This document shows, one piece after another, positions 1-8,912 of a stretch of DNA of 64,000 bases. Origin of the DNA: Chersky-840 sp035604715 (GTDB lineage: Bacteria; Actinomycetota; Acidimicrobiia; Acidimicrobiales; UBA8190). The notes below the pieces were generated by a model, which worked only from the letters and a program-made list of their open reading frames with translations, was not told the DNA's origin and ran no database searches. The DNA is taken from NCBI GenBank assembly GCA_963731665.1, contig CAVSWP010000003.1, forward strand, positions 326,821 to 390,820, in the 5' to 3' direction. Every line of letters begins with the position of its first letter. Positions within the stretch are counted from its first letter, which is position 1. The position numbers and the translations under genes were made by a program.

Positions 1-2841
1 CTGCGCCTGCACCTCGTGGGCCGCGACCTGGCCACGCTCGACGCCCGCCGGGAGGCGGCCACCGAGGAGCGGGGTCGCCTGGGGCAGAGCGAGAGCGAGT
101 TGGTGGGGTCGATCACCGAGCTCGACGCCGCCGCCGAGGCCACCGCGGCCGAGCTCGCCACCCAGCGCGAAGAGGACCTGGTGGTGGCCCTGACGCGCGT
201 GCAGGGTCTGTCCGAGCGCTGTCGCGGGCTCCTGGGCGTGGTGGCCGAGCGCCGCCGCTCCATCGCACGGGCCCTGGAGGTGTCCGCCGACACCGACGTG
301 GTGTCCACGCTCGAAGCCGATGCGGCGCGCCTCTCGGTCGAGCTCGAGGCCACCACCCACGAGGACGAGGCGCTGGCGCCGCAGGCCGAGGAGGTCCGTC
401 GCGCCGAGCACGACCTCGCCAGTGACGTCGCCGCCCACGAGGCGTCGTTCGCCGACCTCGCCGGTCAGCGCGCCGCCGAGGAGGCCTACGCCATGGCCCG
501 CGGTCGGCTCGAGCCCCTGCGCAGCGCGCTCGAGCGCGAGCAGGGCGCCCTGACCCGTGCCGACGAACGGCTCCAGGCCATCGACGGGCGGCGCGCCGCG
601 TTGCAGGCCGAGGCGTCCGACCTCGACCAGCAGCTCGAGCGGTTGTCGGCCGACCACGCCGGACTGGGACGGCGCGCCGCCCAGTGTCGTCGCAACGCCG
701 ATGAGGCCGAGCAGGGCCTGCGGGGCGCCGAGGAGGCGCTGCGGGCCGCCGAGCGCCAGCGTCACCGGCTCGAGGCGCGCGCCGAGGCGTTGGCCCGACA
801 GGTCGAGGACGAGGGTGCCGGGCCCAGCGCGGCGGTGCTGGGCCAAGCCCGGGGCGTGCTCGGGGTCCTGAAGGACCTCGTCGACGTCGACGACGGATGG
901 GCGGGCGCCTTCGAAGCGGCGGTGGGCGCGGCGTGGAGCGCCATCGTGGTCGAGGGCCCCGACGCGGCGCGCGCCGTGCTCGCCGCGTTGCACGAGCACG
1001 AGGTGGTGGGCACCGTGCTCGCCGCCACGTCGGTGAGGGCACTGTCGTCGGAGGCCGACTCGCCGGGAGCCGGTGCCGATCTCCTGCGCCGCCACGTGCA
1101 CCCCCGGCTGCCGGCGGTGGCGGGCGTGCTCGACCGGCTGCTGCACGGTGTGGTGGGGGTGCGCGGTGACTGGGCCCAGGCCGTGGAGGTGGCTCTCGAG
1201 CGGCCCGAGGCGACCGTGGTGAGCACCGACGGCGACCGCTTCTCACCGGCGGGCTGGGTGGTCCGGGCCGGGACGCAGGCACTGGCGACGCTGGCCGCCC
1301 AGGCCGCCGTCGAGGCCGAGATGGCCGTCGAGGCCGCCGAGCGGGCGGGGAGCTTCGCCGACGAGGCGCGCCAGCGGGCACTGTCGGCCGGGGCCGAGGC
1401 CACCGACGTCTCGCGCCAGGCCGAGCGAGCCGACGACCAGCGTCGGGGCCTGGAGGTGACACGGACCCGGGTGCTGTCCGAGCTGGAGCTCGTGGGCCAG
1501 GAACGGGCCGAGGCCGACCGACACCGGGCCGCGCTCACCGAGCGGCTCGAGCGAGACGGCGCCCAGCTCGAGAGTTTGCGAGAGCGCCTCCCCGAATTGG
1601 AGGCCACGGCGGCCGCCGCCGCGGGTCGGTTGGCGGCCGCCGACGAGGCCCGCCGGCGCCTCGAGGAACGCCGGAGCCACGTGGCGGTCCTGCGCCGGGA
1701 CCTCGAGGTCAAGGTGGCCGGGTTGGTCGAGCGCCGCGCCGTGCTCAGTGCGCGGCTCGAGGACACCGAGCGCCGGTTGGCGGGCAACGTCGAGGCGCGC
1801 GAGCGAGCGGGGGAGCGGCGCCGCCGACTCGAGGCTGACGGGCTCGCCACCGAACGGCTGGGGACGGCGGTGCAGGCGCACGCCGCCGTTCTCGGGCAGT
1901 GGCTCGAGGGGCTCCGGGTGCGGCGCAGCCAGCAGCTCGACGACGTGCGGGCCGGTGGTGCCCGTCTGGAGTCGCTGCGCAAGCAGCGGGCCGAAGCCGA
2001 CGGCCGGCTGAGCGAGATTCGCCAGCACTCGCAGCGCCTCGAGCTCGAGATGGCCGAGACCACGGTGCGGCGGGAGAGCGCGGCGGAGGCGCTGCGACGC
2101 GAGCTCGGGTGCGAGCCCGACGAGGCCATCGGCGCGCCGTGCCCCGAGCTGGCCGAGGGCGACGACCCGGCTCGGCGCGCCGCGGTGGTGGAGCGCGAGC
2201 TCGCCTCGCTCGGTCCCGTGAACCCGCTGGCCCTCGAGGAGCTCGGGGTCCTGGAGGAGCGCCACCGCTTCCTCGAGGAGCAGGTCGAGGACGTGCGCCG
2301 GGCCCGGCGGGAGCTGCATCAGGTGATCCGCGCCGTCGACGACGAGATCATGCGGGTGTTCGCCCAGGCCTTCGCCGATGTGAACGAGCACTTCCAGGTG
2401 CTGGTGTCCACGTTGTTCCCGGGTGGCACGGGCCGCCTTACCCTCAACGATCCCACCGACCTCCTCGACACCGGCGTCGAGGTCGAAGCGCGCCCGGCGG
2501 GCAAGAACGTGCGCAAGCTGTCGCTGCTGTCGGGCGGGGAACGGTCGCTCGTGGCCCTGGCGTTCCTCTTCGCCGTGTTCCGTAGTCGGCCCTCGCCGTT
2601 CTATCTGCTCGACGAGGTCGAGGCCGCCCTCGACGACGTCAACCTGCACCGCTTCCTCGACCTCCTCCACGAATTCCGGGGCGAGGCCCAGCTCATCATC
2701 GTGAGCCACCAGAAGAGGACCATGGAAGCCGCCGACGCCCTGTACGGGGTGACCATGACGCCCGGGGGCTCGTCCAAAGTGGTCAGCCAGAAGGTGCGGC
2801 GCGAGCCCTCGGACTCCGAGCCGGCCACCACACCGGTGTGA
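1..2841 (+). CDS. smc: Chromosome segregation protein SMC, C-terminal part (5' truncated by window)
   Basis: ATPase of the SMC-ScpAB condensin that organises and segregates the chromosome. The reading frame is open from base 1, so the N-terminal head with Walker A lies outside; 946 residues are visible. Seen: long Glu/Arg/Ala-rich coiled coil, a globular hinge at about residues 270-410 (starting near GVLGVLKDLVDVDDGW), a second coiled coil, then the C-terminal head with the ABC signature LSGGERSLVALAF (about 841), Walker B FYLLDEVEAALDD (about 867) and the IIVSHQKRTMEAAD switch. It precedes ftsY, the usual actinobacterial order. Function is established for the family; nothing looks broken. 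Confidence 0.96.
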   Translation: MRLHLVGRDLATLDARREAATEERGRLGQSESELVGSITELDAAAEATAAELATQREEDLVVALTRVQGLSERCRGLLGVVAERRRSIARALEVSADTDVVSTLEADAARLSVELEATTHEDEALAPQAEEVRRAEHDLASDVAAHEASFADLAGQRAAEEAYAMARGRLEPLRSALEREQGALTRADERLQAIDGRRAALQAEASDLDQQLERLSADHAGLGRRAAQCRRNADEAEQGLRGAEEALRAAERQRHRLEARAEALARQVEDEGAGPSAAVLGQARGVLGVLKDLVDVDDGWAGAFEAAVGAAWSAIVVEGPDAARAVLAALHEHEVVGTVLAATSVRALSSEADSPGAGADLLRRHVHPRLPAVAGVLDRLLHGVVGVRGDWAQAVEVALERPEATVVSTDGDRFSPAGWVVRAGTQALATLAAQAAVEAEMAVEAAERAGSFADEARQRALSAGAEATDVSRQAERADDQRRGLEVTRTRVLSELELVGQERAEADRHRAALTERLERDGAQLESLRERLPELEATAAAAAGRLAAADEARRRLEERRSHVAVLRRDLEVKVAGLVERRAVLSARLEDTERRLAGNVEARERAGERRRRLEADGLATERLGTAVQAHAAVLGQWLEGLRVRRSQQLDDVRAGGARLESLRKQRAEADGRLSEIRQHSQRLELEMAETTVRRESAAEALRRELGCEPDEAIGAPCPELAEGDDPARRAAVVERELASLGPVNPLALEELGVLEERHRFLEEQVEDVRRARRELHQVIRAVDDEIMRVFAQAFADVNEHFQVLVSTLFPGGTGRLTLNDPTDLLDTGVEVEARPAGKNVRKLSLLSGGERSLVALAFLFAVFRSRPSPFYLLDEVEAALDDVNLHRFLDLLHEFRGEAQLIIVSHQKRTMEAADALYGVTMTPGGSSKVVSQKVRREPSDSEPATTPV

Positions 2842-2923
2842 GCGTCTGAGGTCACCGCCCGGCGCGTCCCCGAATCGCGCTGCAGCGGTTGCCGGGCACC
2901 GGCCCCGTTAGGCTGCCGACGCC

Positions 2924-4036
2924 ATGCTCGCCCTGTGGATCATCCTGGCCGTCGTCCTGGCGACGGCCGTCGTCGGCCTGGTCGTCGCCGTGCCGCGCCG
3001 GGCGCGGGCTCGACGGGCCTCCGATACCGGTGGCGCCGGGGCGACGACGATCGAGAAGCCCACCGCCGCGCCGGCACCGGCCGTGGCGACGCCCGACCTC
3101 GTCTCCCCGCCGGTCGAGGCCCCGGTCGAGAAGGCGGCCCCCGAGCTCCGGGAGCGCATGGGCAAGACGCGCGGCCTCATCTCGGGCTACGTGCGGTCGT
3201 TGCGGAGCCGCTCCTCCGTCGACGAAGAGGCCTGGGAGGACCTCGAAGAGGCCCTGCTGCGCGCCGACGTCGGCGTGGTCACGACCACGGCCCTTCTGGC
3301 CGACCTCCGCGGGCGCTTGCGCGCCGGTGAGCTCCGGGGCGCCGACGAGGTCGTGGCTGCCTTGCGCGAGGACCTTCGCCGGTCGCTCGACACCGACAAA
3401 GGCACCGCACTGGCTCTCGACCCCGAGCGCACCAGTGTGTGGTTGTTCGTGGGAGTGAACGGCGTGGGCAAGACCACGACCATCGGCAAGGTCGCCCGCC
3501 GGGAGACGACCGCGGGGCGCTCGGTGCTGCTGGCGGCGGGGGACACCTTCCGGGCGGCGGCCGTCGAGCAGCTCGAGCAGTGGGCCCAGCGCACCGGGGT
3601 GGAGATCGTGCGGGGCGCCGAAGGAGGTGATCCCAGCGCGGTGGTGTTCGATGCCGTGCAACGGGCCTCGGCGCGCGGCAACGACCTGGTGCTGGCCGAC
3701 ACCGCCGGCCGGCTGCACACCAAGGTCAACCTGGTGGAGGAGCTCAAGAAGATCCGGCGGGTGGCGGACCGCCCACCGGGGCTCGTGACCGAGGTGCTGC
3801 TCGTGCTCGACGCCACCACCGGGCAGAACGGGTTGACCCAGGCCCGCCAGTTCCTCGATGCGGTCGGGGTCACCGGTGTCGTGCTCACCAAGTTGGACGG
3901 CTCGGCCAAGGGCGGGATCGTGATCGCCATCCAACGCGAGCTGGGCCTCCCCGTGAAGCTGGTGGGGCTGGGCGAGGGTCCCGACGACCTGGTGACCTTC
4001 GACCCCGACGAGTTCGTCGACGCCCTTTTCGACTGA
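2924..4036 (+). CDS. ftsY: Signal recognition particle receptor FtsY
   Basis: SRP-receptor GTPase that docks the ribosome-nascent chain-Ffh complex at the membrane. 370 residues: an N-terminal hydrophobic segment (about 1-23) followed by basic residues, a short Ala/Pro linker, then the NG domain with G1 GVNGVGKTTTIGKVA, G2 DTFRAAAVEQL, G3 DTAGRLHTK, G4 TKLDGSAKGG and the closing GLGEGPDDL. The start codon has no Shine-Dalgarno sequence. A TAGGCT hexamer sits at 2909-2914, nine bases upstream, suggesting leaderless or very short-leader transcription. The ffh gene follows after 48 bases. Confidence 0.97.
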   Translation: MLALWIILAVVLATAVVGLVVAVPRRARARRASDTGGAGATTIEKPTAAPAPAVATPDLVSPPVEAPVEKAAPELRERMGKTRGLISGYVRSLRSRSSVDEEAWEDLEEALLRADVGVVTTTALLADLRGRLRAGELRGADEVVAALREDLRRSLDTDKGTALALDPERTSVWLFVGVNGVGKTTTIGKVARRETTAGRSVLLAAGDTFRAAAVEQLEQWAQRTGVEIVRGAEGGDPSAVVFDAVQRASARGNDLVLADTAGRLHTKVNLVEELKKIRRVADRPPGLVTEVLLVLDATTGQNGLTQARQFLDAVGVTGVVLTKLDGSAKGGIVIAIQRELGLPVKLVGLGEGPDDLVTFDPDEFVDALFD

Positions 4037-4084
4037 GCGACGGACACCGGCCGGCGCTCCCGGGCCGGTAGCCTGAACCTCCGC

Positions 4085-5629
4085 ATGTTCGACGCCCTGT
4101 CCGACCGCCTCGAAGGGATCTTCGGCCGCATTCGCAGCCGGGGGCGACTGAGCGACGCCGATGTCGACGAGGCTCTGCGCGAGATCCGCACCGCCCTGCT
4201 CGAGGCCGACGTCGACGTGGGGGTGGCCCGGTCACTGGTGGCGGGGATCCGCGCCCGGCTCGTCGGCCAGGACCTGTCCAAGAGCCTGAGCCCAGGCCAG
4301 CAGGTGGTCAAGGCGGTCCACGAACAGCTCATCGAGGTGCTGGGGGGCGAGACACTGCGCCTCAGTTACGCCTCGTCGCCACCGACGGTCGTGCTCCTGG
4401 CCGGGCTGCAGGGCTCGGGCAAGACCACGACCTCGGCCAAGCTCGCCCGGTGGTTCCGTCAGCAAGGGCGCAACCCCCTGCTGGTGGGAGCGGACCTGCA
4501 ACGACCGGCGGCCGTCGAGCAGTTGCGGATCCTGGGGGAACAGGCCGGGGTCCCGGTGTTCAGCGAGCCCAGCGATCCGGTGGCGGTGGCCGCCGGTGGC
4601 CTGCGCGAGGCCCAGCGACTGGGGCGCGACGTGCTCATCGTCGACACCGCCGGGCGCCTGGCCGTCGACGAGGCGCTCATGGACGAGGTCCGACGGGTGT
4701 CGCAGTCCGTGGCACCGCACTACACCTTCTTGGTGATCGACGCCATGACGGGCCAGGACGCCGTGGCCACGGCGCGCGCCTTTCACGACGCGCTGGCGCT
4801 CGACGGGGTGATCCTCACCAAGCTCGACGGCGATGCGCGCGGCGGTGCCGCGCTGAGCGTGAAGGACGTCGTGGGGCGGCCCATTGCCTTCGCGTCGACC
4901 GGCGAGCGACTCGCCGACTTCGACCTCTTTCACCCCGACCGCATGGCGAGCCGCATCCTGGGCATGGGCGACGTGCTCACGCTCATCGAGAGCGCCGAGC
5001 GCGAGTTCGACCACGACGTGGCCGAGCAGGGTGCTACCGCGCTGCTCGAGGGGCGCTTCACGTTGGAGGACTTCCTGTCGCAGCTGCAGCAGGTCAAGAA
5101 GCTCGGGTCGCTGGGCGGGCTGTTGTCGCTGATGCCCGGCGTCCCCAAGGAGCTCAAGAACAACGCCGCCATCGATGACGGCCAGGTGGCCCAGGTGGAG
5201 GCGATCATCCGCTCCATGACGCCGCGCGAGAGGGGGGAGCCGGGCGTCATCGACGGCGCACGGCGGGCTCGGATCGCCCGGGGGAGCGGCACCACCACCC
5301 AGGACGTCAACCAGCTGCTGCGCCAGTTCAAAGAGGCCCAGCAGCTCATGCGGTCCCCGGGCTTGTTGGGCGGGATGCTCGGCGGGGGAGGGCGCGCCAA
5401 GATGGCCCAGGCCCTGGCCGAACGCATGGGCGACGGTGGCCCGCCGGGGACAGGGGGGCTGGAGTCTCTGATGAGCGGGGACCCGGGCCTGGCGCCGGGG
5501 GGACCGGGGGGTATGGCGCGTACAGCGACGGGACTGGGGTTGGCGGGCGCCGGGGCCAAAGGGCGCCCGGGGAAGAAGAAGAAAGGCGGCCGGGTCACCC
5601 CCAAGGGCGAGGGGGGTCGAGGCCGGTAG
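4085..5629 (+). CDS. ffh: Signal recognition particle protein Ffh
   Basis: GTPase of the SRP that binds signal peptides and 4.5S RNA. 514 residues: N domain, G domain with GLQGSGKTTTSAKLA, DLQRPAAVEQL, DTAGRLAVDEAL and TKLDGDARGG, then the M domain with Met-rich helices and a basic tail (GKKKKGGRV). The C-terminus contains a long Gly/Pro-rich stretch, typical of actinobacterial Ffh. TAGCCT at 4069-4074 lies ten bases before ATG, again suggesting a leaderless transcript. Its partner ftsY is immediately upstream. The 4.5S RNA gene is not in this window. Confidence 0.97.
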   Translation: MFDALSDRLEGIFGRIRSRGRLSDADVDEALREIRTALLEADVDVGVARSLVAGIRARLVGQDLSKSLSPGQQVVKAVHEQLIEVLGGETLRLSYASSPPTVVLLAGLQGSGKTTTSAKLARWFRQQGRNPLLVGADLQRPAAVEQLRILGEQAGVPVFSEPSDPVAVAAGGLREAQRLGRDVLIVDTAGRLAVDEALMDEVRRVSQSVAPHYTFLVIDAMTGQDAVATARAFHDALALDGVILTKLDGDARGGAALSVKDVVGRPIAFASTGERLADFDLFHPDRMASRILGMGDVLTLIESAEREFDHDVAEQGATALLEGRFTLEDFLSQLQQVKKLGSLGGLLSLMPGVPKELKNNAAIDDGQVAQVEAIIRSMTPRERGEPGVIDGARRARIARGSGTTTQDVNQLLRQFKEAQQLMRSPGLLGGMLGGGGRAKMAQALAERMGDGGPPGTGGLESLMSGDPGLAPGGPGGMARTATGLGLAGAGAKGRPGKKKKGGRVTPKGEGGRGR

Positions 5630-5771
5630 CCGCCTTCGACCCGGTGACCAGGCGCCTGGGCCGGGCGGCGCGGGGCGGGTTTCGACCCCCGTGCTGGCGG
5701 CGGGCCACAATAGGAGGTCCGTGTCCCTCGGGTCCGAGGCCGACATGACGAGGAAGGCAGGGAGTCAGACC

Positions 5772-6053
5772 GTGGCAGTGAAGCTCCGCCTCATGCGGAT
5801 GGGCAAGAAGAAGCAGCCGACGTATCGCGTGGTGGCGGCCGACAGCCGCTCGCCGCGCAACGGCCGGTTCATCGAGATCGTCGGGACCTACGCCCCCCGG
5901 GGACGTTCCACGGCCGAGCCCGATGCCCTGGTGGACATAGACAACGAGAAGGCCCTGCGGTGGCTGCGCCAAGGCGCCCAGCCCACCGACCGGGTGGAGA
6001 AGCTCCTACGCACCTCGGGTGCTTGGGACGAGTTCCGACCGGGTTCGAAGTGA
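5772..6053 (+). CDS. rpsP: 30S ribosomal protein bS16
   Basis: Small-subunit assembly protein of 93 residues beginning MAVKLRLMRMGKKKQPTYRV, the canonical bS16 N-terminus. An in-frame GTG at 5691 and ATG at 5745 are possible earlier starts. GTG 5772 is preferred because it gives the family N-terminus and has GGGAG seven bases upstream. The last codons overlap the next gene by four bases (GTGA), indicating translational coupling with the KH-domain protein. First gene of the rpsP-KH-rimM-trmD-rplS block. Confidence 0.95.
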   Translation: MAVKLRLMRMGKKKQPTYRVVAADSRSPRNGRFIEIVGTYAPRGRSTAEPDALVDIDNEKALRWLRQGAQPTDRVEKLLRTSGAWDEFRPGSK

Positions 6054-6367
6054 GCGACGCCGGTCTCGACGACGACGACGTGGACGGTGACGACGTCGAC
6101 GACATGGCGGGGAACCGGGTGGAAGGCGGCAGCGCTCGGGCCGTGCTCGACTACATCGCCCGATCGCTCGCCGGCGAGCCCGACGCCGTGGTGGTGGAGA
6201 CCGAGGAATCGAGCCGCGGGGTGCGCTTCCGCATCCACGTCGCCCCCGGTGACATGGGCCGCATGATCGGACGGCGCGGCCGGGTGGCCCAGGCCATCCG
6301 CACCGTCGTGCGGCTGGCGGGGTCACGCGAAGGGGTGGACACCAACGTCGACTTCGTCGACGACTGA
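6050..6367 (+). CDS. khpA: KH-domain RNA-binding protein, KhpA type
   Basis: Small RNA-binding protein of 105 residues. An acidic N-terminal tail rich in Asp is followed by a KH domain with the GxxG loop in MIGRRGRVAQAIRTV. The start is taken at GTG 6050, overlapping the rpsP stop as GTGA; an open frame further upstream lies inside rpsP and is not used. KhpA partners with KhpB/Jag in Gram-positives and is routinely found between rpsP and rimM, which this context matches. The acidic leader is longer than in typical KhpA. Confidence 0.9.
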   Translation: MSDAGLDDDDVDGDDVDDMAGNRVEGGSARAVLDYIARSLAGEPDAVVVETEESSRGVRFRIHVAPGDMGRMIGRRGRVAQAIRTVVRLAGSREGVDTNVDFVDD

Positions 6368-6410
6368 CGATCCCGGGGGCGACGCCGGCTCAGCGGCGGA
6401 CGCCGCCAGG

Positions 6411-6875
6411 TTGCTCGAGGTCGGCCGGGTCGGCAAGGCCCACGGGCTGACCGGCGAAGTGGTCGTCACCTTGGTCAGCAACCGACCCGAGCGCGTGGCC
6501 GTCGGCACCGTGTTCTTCACCGAGCACGGCGAGCTGCGCCTGGTCGCCGTGCGCCCCTTTTCGGGCCACTGGCTCATGCGGTTCGCCGGCATCGACACCC
6601 GGGAGCAGGCCGAGAGTCTGCGGGCCACCGTGTTGCGGGGTCTGCCCCTCGACGACGACGACGCCTGGTGGGTGCACGAGCTCATCGGCTCCGAAGTCCT
6701 CGACACCGCCGGCGAGCACCTCGGGACGATCCGGGCCGTCGTGGCCAACCCGGCCAGCGACCTCCTGGAGCTCGACGGGGGAGCGCTCGTGCCATTGCGG
6801 TTCGTGGTCGAGCGCAGCGCGGGCCGGGTGGTGCTCGAGGTGCCTGCCGGGCTCCTCGACCTGCCCTCGACATAG
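6411..6875 (+). CDS. rimM: Ribosome maturation factor RimM
   Basis: 16S rRNA processing factor acting on the 30S head through uS19. 154 residues: N-terminal RimM barrel starting LEVGRVGKAHGLTGEVVV, then a PRC-barrel beginning near WWVHELIGSEV. TTG 6411 is the best start because it yields the family N-terminus. The frame is open upstream without a better start codon, so a slightly longer form cannot be excluded. It lies between the KH gene and trmD, 43 bases after the former and 16 before the latter. Confidence 0.92.
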   Translation: MLEVGRVGKAHGLTGEVVVTLVSNRPERVAVGTVFFTEHGELRLVAVRPFSGHWLMRFAGIDTREQAESLRATVLRGLPLDDDDAWWVHELIGSEVLDTAGEHLGTIRAVVANPASDLLELDGGALVPLRFVVERSAGRVVLEVPAGLLDLPST

Positions 6876-6891
6876 GGAGCCGAGGCCGGCG

Positions 6892-7659
6892 GTGCGCGTC
6901 GACGTCTTCACGATCTTCCCCGACCTGCTCGAGCACTACGGCGAGGGCTCGCTGCTCGGGCGGGCCCGGCGCCAGGGAGTGCTCGACCTCCGAGTGCACG
7001 ACCTGCGGGCGGGGGCCGACGACGCCCGGCGCAGCGTCGACGACGCACCCTTCGGAGGTGGCGCAGGGATGGTGCTCGCCCCGGGCCCGGTGTTCGCCGC
7101 CGTCGAGGCGGTGGGCCCACCCCGACCGCTGTTGCTGCTGGGGCCGGCGGGACGGCGACTGGACCAGCGCGTGGTGGAGGAACTTTTGGCCATCGGGGAC
7201 TCGGCGTCAGGAGGGTTCTCCCTGCTGTGCGGTCGCTACGAAGGAGTGGACCAGCGGGTCACCGATCACCTGGTCGACGGGGAGCTGTCGATCGGCGACT
7301 ACGTGTTGGCCGGGGGTGAGGTGGCCGCCCTGGTGGTCATCGAAGCCGTGGCCCGGCTGGTGCCGGGCGTCATGGGGAACGAGGCCTCGGGCCTCGACGA
7401 GAGCTTCAGCTCGGGACTGCTCGAGCACCCCCAGTACACGCGCCCGGCGGTGTTCAGGGGTTGGGCGGTGCCCGAGGTGTTGTTGAGCGGGGACCACGGC
7501 CGCATCGCCCGGTGGAGGCGGGCCACGGCCCTGCGCCGGACGCTGGAACGGCGCCCGGACCTGGTCGAGGCGGCCGGCGGCCTGATCGAAGACGACGTGC
7601 GCCTGCTCGAGGAGCACTCCGGTGAGCCGGCGTCGAGCCCGGGGGTCGACCCCGGGTAG
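6892..7659 (+). CDS. trmD: tRNA (guanine-N1)-methyltransferase TrmD
   Basis: Methylates G37 of tRNAs reading CNN codons, preventing +1 frameshifting. 255 residues with the SPOUT trefoil-knot motifs: MRVDVFTIFPDLLEHY start, FGGGAGMVL, LLCGRYEGVDQRV, SIGDYVLAGGE and the C-terminal LLEHPQYTRPAVFRG tRNA-binding part. GTG start at 6892. Complete and of usual length. It sits 16 bases after rimM and ahead of rplS, the common bacterial order. Confidence 0.97.
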   Translation: MRVDVFTIFPDLLEHYGEGSLLGRARRQGVLDLRVHDLRAGADDARRSVDDAPFGGGAGMVLAPGPVFAAVEAVGPPRPLLLLGPAGRRLDQRVVEELLAIGDSASGGFSLLCGRYEGVDQRVTDHLVDGELSIGDYVLAGGEVAALVVIEAVARLVPGVMGNEASGLDESFSSGLLEHPQYTRPAVFRGWAVPEVLLSGDHGRIARWRRATALRRTLERRPDLVEAAGGLIEDDVRLLEEHSGEPASSPGVDPG

Positions 7660-7793
7660 TGCGGGCCCGGGCGGGGGGCGGCTATCGTGGCGTGCTCGGG
7701 CAGGCTCGGCATGGCTCGGCCGCCCCGTTGCCCGGTGGCCCCGCAGGAGCTGCCCGAGCCGCTCGGAGCTGGACTTTTGAAGGGACGCGCGTC

Positions 7794-8147
7794 ATGAACC
7801 CCACCGACATCATCGATCGCGAGAACCTGAGAGACGACATCCCCGATTTCCGCCCCGGTGACACCTTGAAGGTGCACGTGCGCGTGGTGGAGGGAAACCG
7901 CGAGCGCACCCAGGTGTTCCAAGGGGCCGTGATCCGTCGCCAGGGCACCGGGGCACGAGAGACCTTCACCGTGCGCAAGCTCAGCTTCGGTGTCGGGGTG
8001 GAGCGCACCTTCCCCGTGCACTCGCCCATCCTGGCCAAGATCGAGGTGGTGACGCGTGGCGACGTGCGACGGGCCAAGCTCTACTACCTGCGCGGCCGGG
8101 TGGGGAAAGCGGCGAAGATCAAGGAGAAGCGGGCTGCGCGCACCTAG
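7794..8147 (+). CDS. rplS: 50S ribosomal protein bL19
   Basis: Large-subunit protein at the 30S-50S interface; 117 residues, MNPTDIIDRENLRDDIPDFR start, central VFQGAVIRRQG and basic C-terminus. ATG 7794 is chosen over earlier in-frame codons (from 7659) because it gives the family N-terminus. The 134 bases between trmD and this ATG contain a -10-like TATCGT near 7683 and are probably a leader. A short perfect stem (GCGCAC, loop CTA, GTGCGC, 8138-8152) spans the stop codon. Confidence 0.95.
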   Translation: MNPTDIIDRENLRDDIPDFRPGDTLKVHVRVVEGNRERTQVFQGAVIRRQGTGARETFTVRKLSFGVGVERTFPVHSPILAKIEVVTRGDVRRAKLYYLRGRVGKAAKIKEKRAART

Positions 8148-8192
8148 TGCGCCGCTTTGCACTCGGATCGAGGCGGAAGTAGCCCAGCGACG

Positions 8193-8486
8193 ATGAGCGA
8201 AGAAGACCTCGAACGATACGAGGCCGAGATCGAACTGGCCCTCGTGCAGGAGTACCGGACCGTCCTGCCCCTGTTCAATTACGTGGTCGAGTCCGAGCGG
8301 CGCTTCTATCTGGCCAACGAGGTGAAAGTCACGGTGCGCGACGCCACGTCGCCCACGTGCATCGAAATCGAGCTGGACGACGCCTGGGTGTGGGACATGT
8401 ACCGCCCGGCACGCTTCGTGCCCCACGTCCGGGTGCTCACTTTCCGGGACGTGAACGTGGAGCGGCTCCCCGAGCGCGACGGCTGA
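8193..8486 (+). CDS. DUF2469 family protein
   Basis: 97-residue actinobacterial protein of unknown function (MSEEDLERYEAEIELALVQE start, conserved FYLANEV and RPARFVPHVRVLTF). In most Actinobacteria it follows rnhB and precedes yraN; here it directly follows rplS, so lepB and rnhB are missing from the usual spot. ATG 8193 is chosen over an in-frame start at 8157 because it matches the family N-terminus. The next gene starts one base after its stop. It is acidic and soluble, with no recognisable catalytic motif. Confidence 0.88.
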   Translation: MSEEDLERYEAEIELALVQEYRTVLPLFNYVVESERRFYLANEVKVTVRDATSPTCIEIELDDAWVWDMYRPARFVPHVRVLTFRDVNVERLPERDG

Positions 8487-8487
8487 G

Positions 8488-8865
8488 ATGGTCGACGCCG
8501 CGCCCGCCGGCCTGGGGGCGCGCGGTGAGGATGCCGCCGTGGCCTGGTACGTGGGTGGCTCCTACGAGGTCCTGGACCGCAACTGGCGGTGCGCCGAGGG
8601 CGAGATCGACGTGGTGGCACGAAGCGCTGCCGGCGACGTGGTCGTGTTCTGCGAGGTGAAGACCCGAAGCTCGGCGTCGTTCGGCTCGCCCTTCGAAGCC
8701 GTCACCCCGGCAAAGCAGCGCCGGGTGCGCACGCTGGCTGCCCGGTGGTTGCGCACCGCCCGGAGAGCGGGGGCCCGCTACGAGCACGTCCGGTTCGACG
8801 TGGCCGCCGTCACGCCCGGGCCCGGCGGGGACCTGGAGGTCGAGGTGCTCGAAGACGCCTTCTGA
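8488..8865 (+). CDS. YraN family (UPF0102) endonuclease-like protein
   Basis: 125-residue protein with the restriction-endonuclease-like UPF0102 fold. Visible motifs are the N-terminal GARGEDAAVAWY, the catalytic-type pattern CAEGEIDVVA and VFCEVKTRSS (E...D...ExK), and AVTPAKQRRV. The family probably cuts DNA, but its biological role is unsettled. It is coupled to DUF2469 (one-base gap). In many Actinobacteria comM and dprA follow directly; here they lie about 7.6 kb further on, separated by an enoyl-CoA hydratase group and a less GC-rich stretch. Confidence 0.9.
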   Translation: MVDAAPAGLGARGEDAAVAWYVGGSYEVLDRNWRCAEGEIDVVARSAAGDVVVFCEVKTRSSASFGSPFEAVTPAKQRRVRTLAARWLRTARRAGARYEHVRFDVAAVTPGPGGDLEVEVLEDAF

Positions 8866-8912
8866 CGCCGGCCGGCCTGGGGGCCCGCGGCGAGGCTCGC
8901 TAGGGTGGCGCC

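Noticed and set aside
8138..8152. GCGCAC-CTA-GTGCGC hairpin over the rplS stop
   Set aside because: Only six pairs, no U-run after it, and the next gene starts 41 bases later; not convincing as a terminator.
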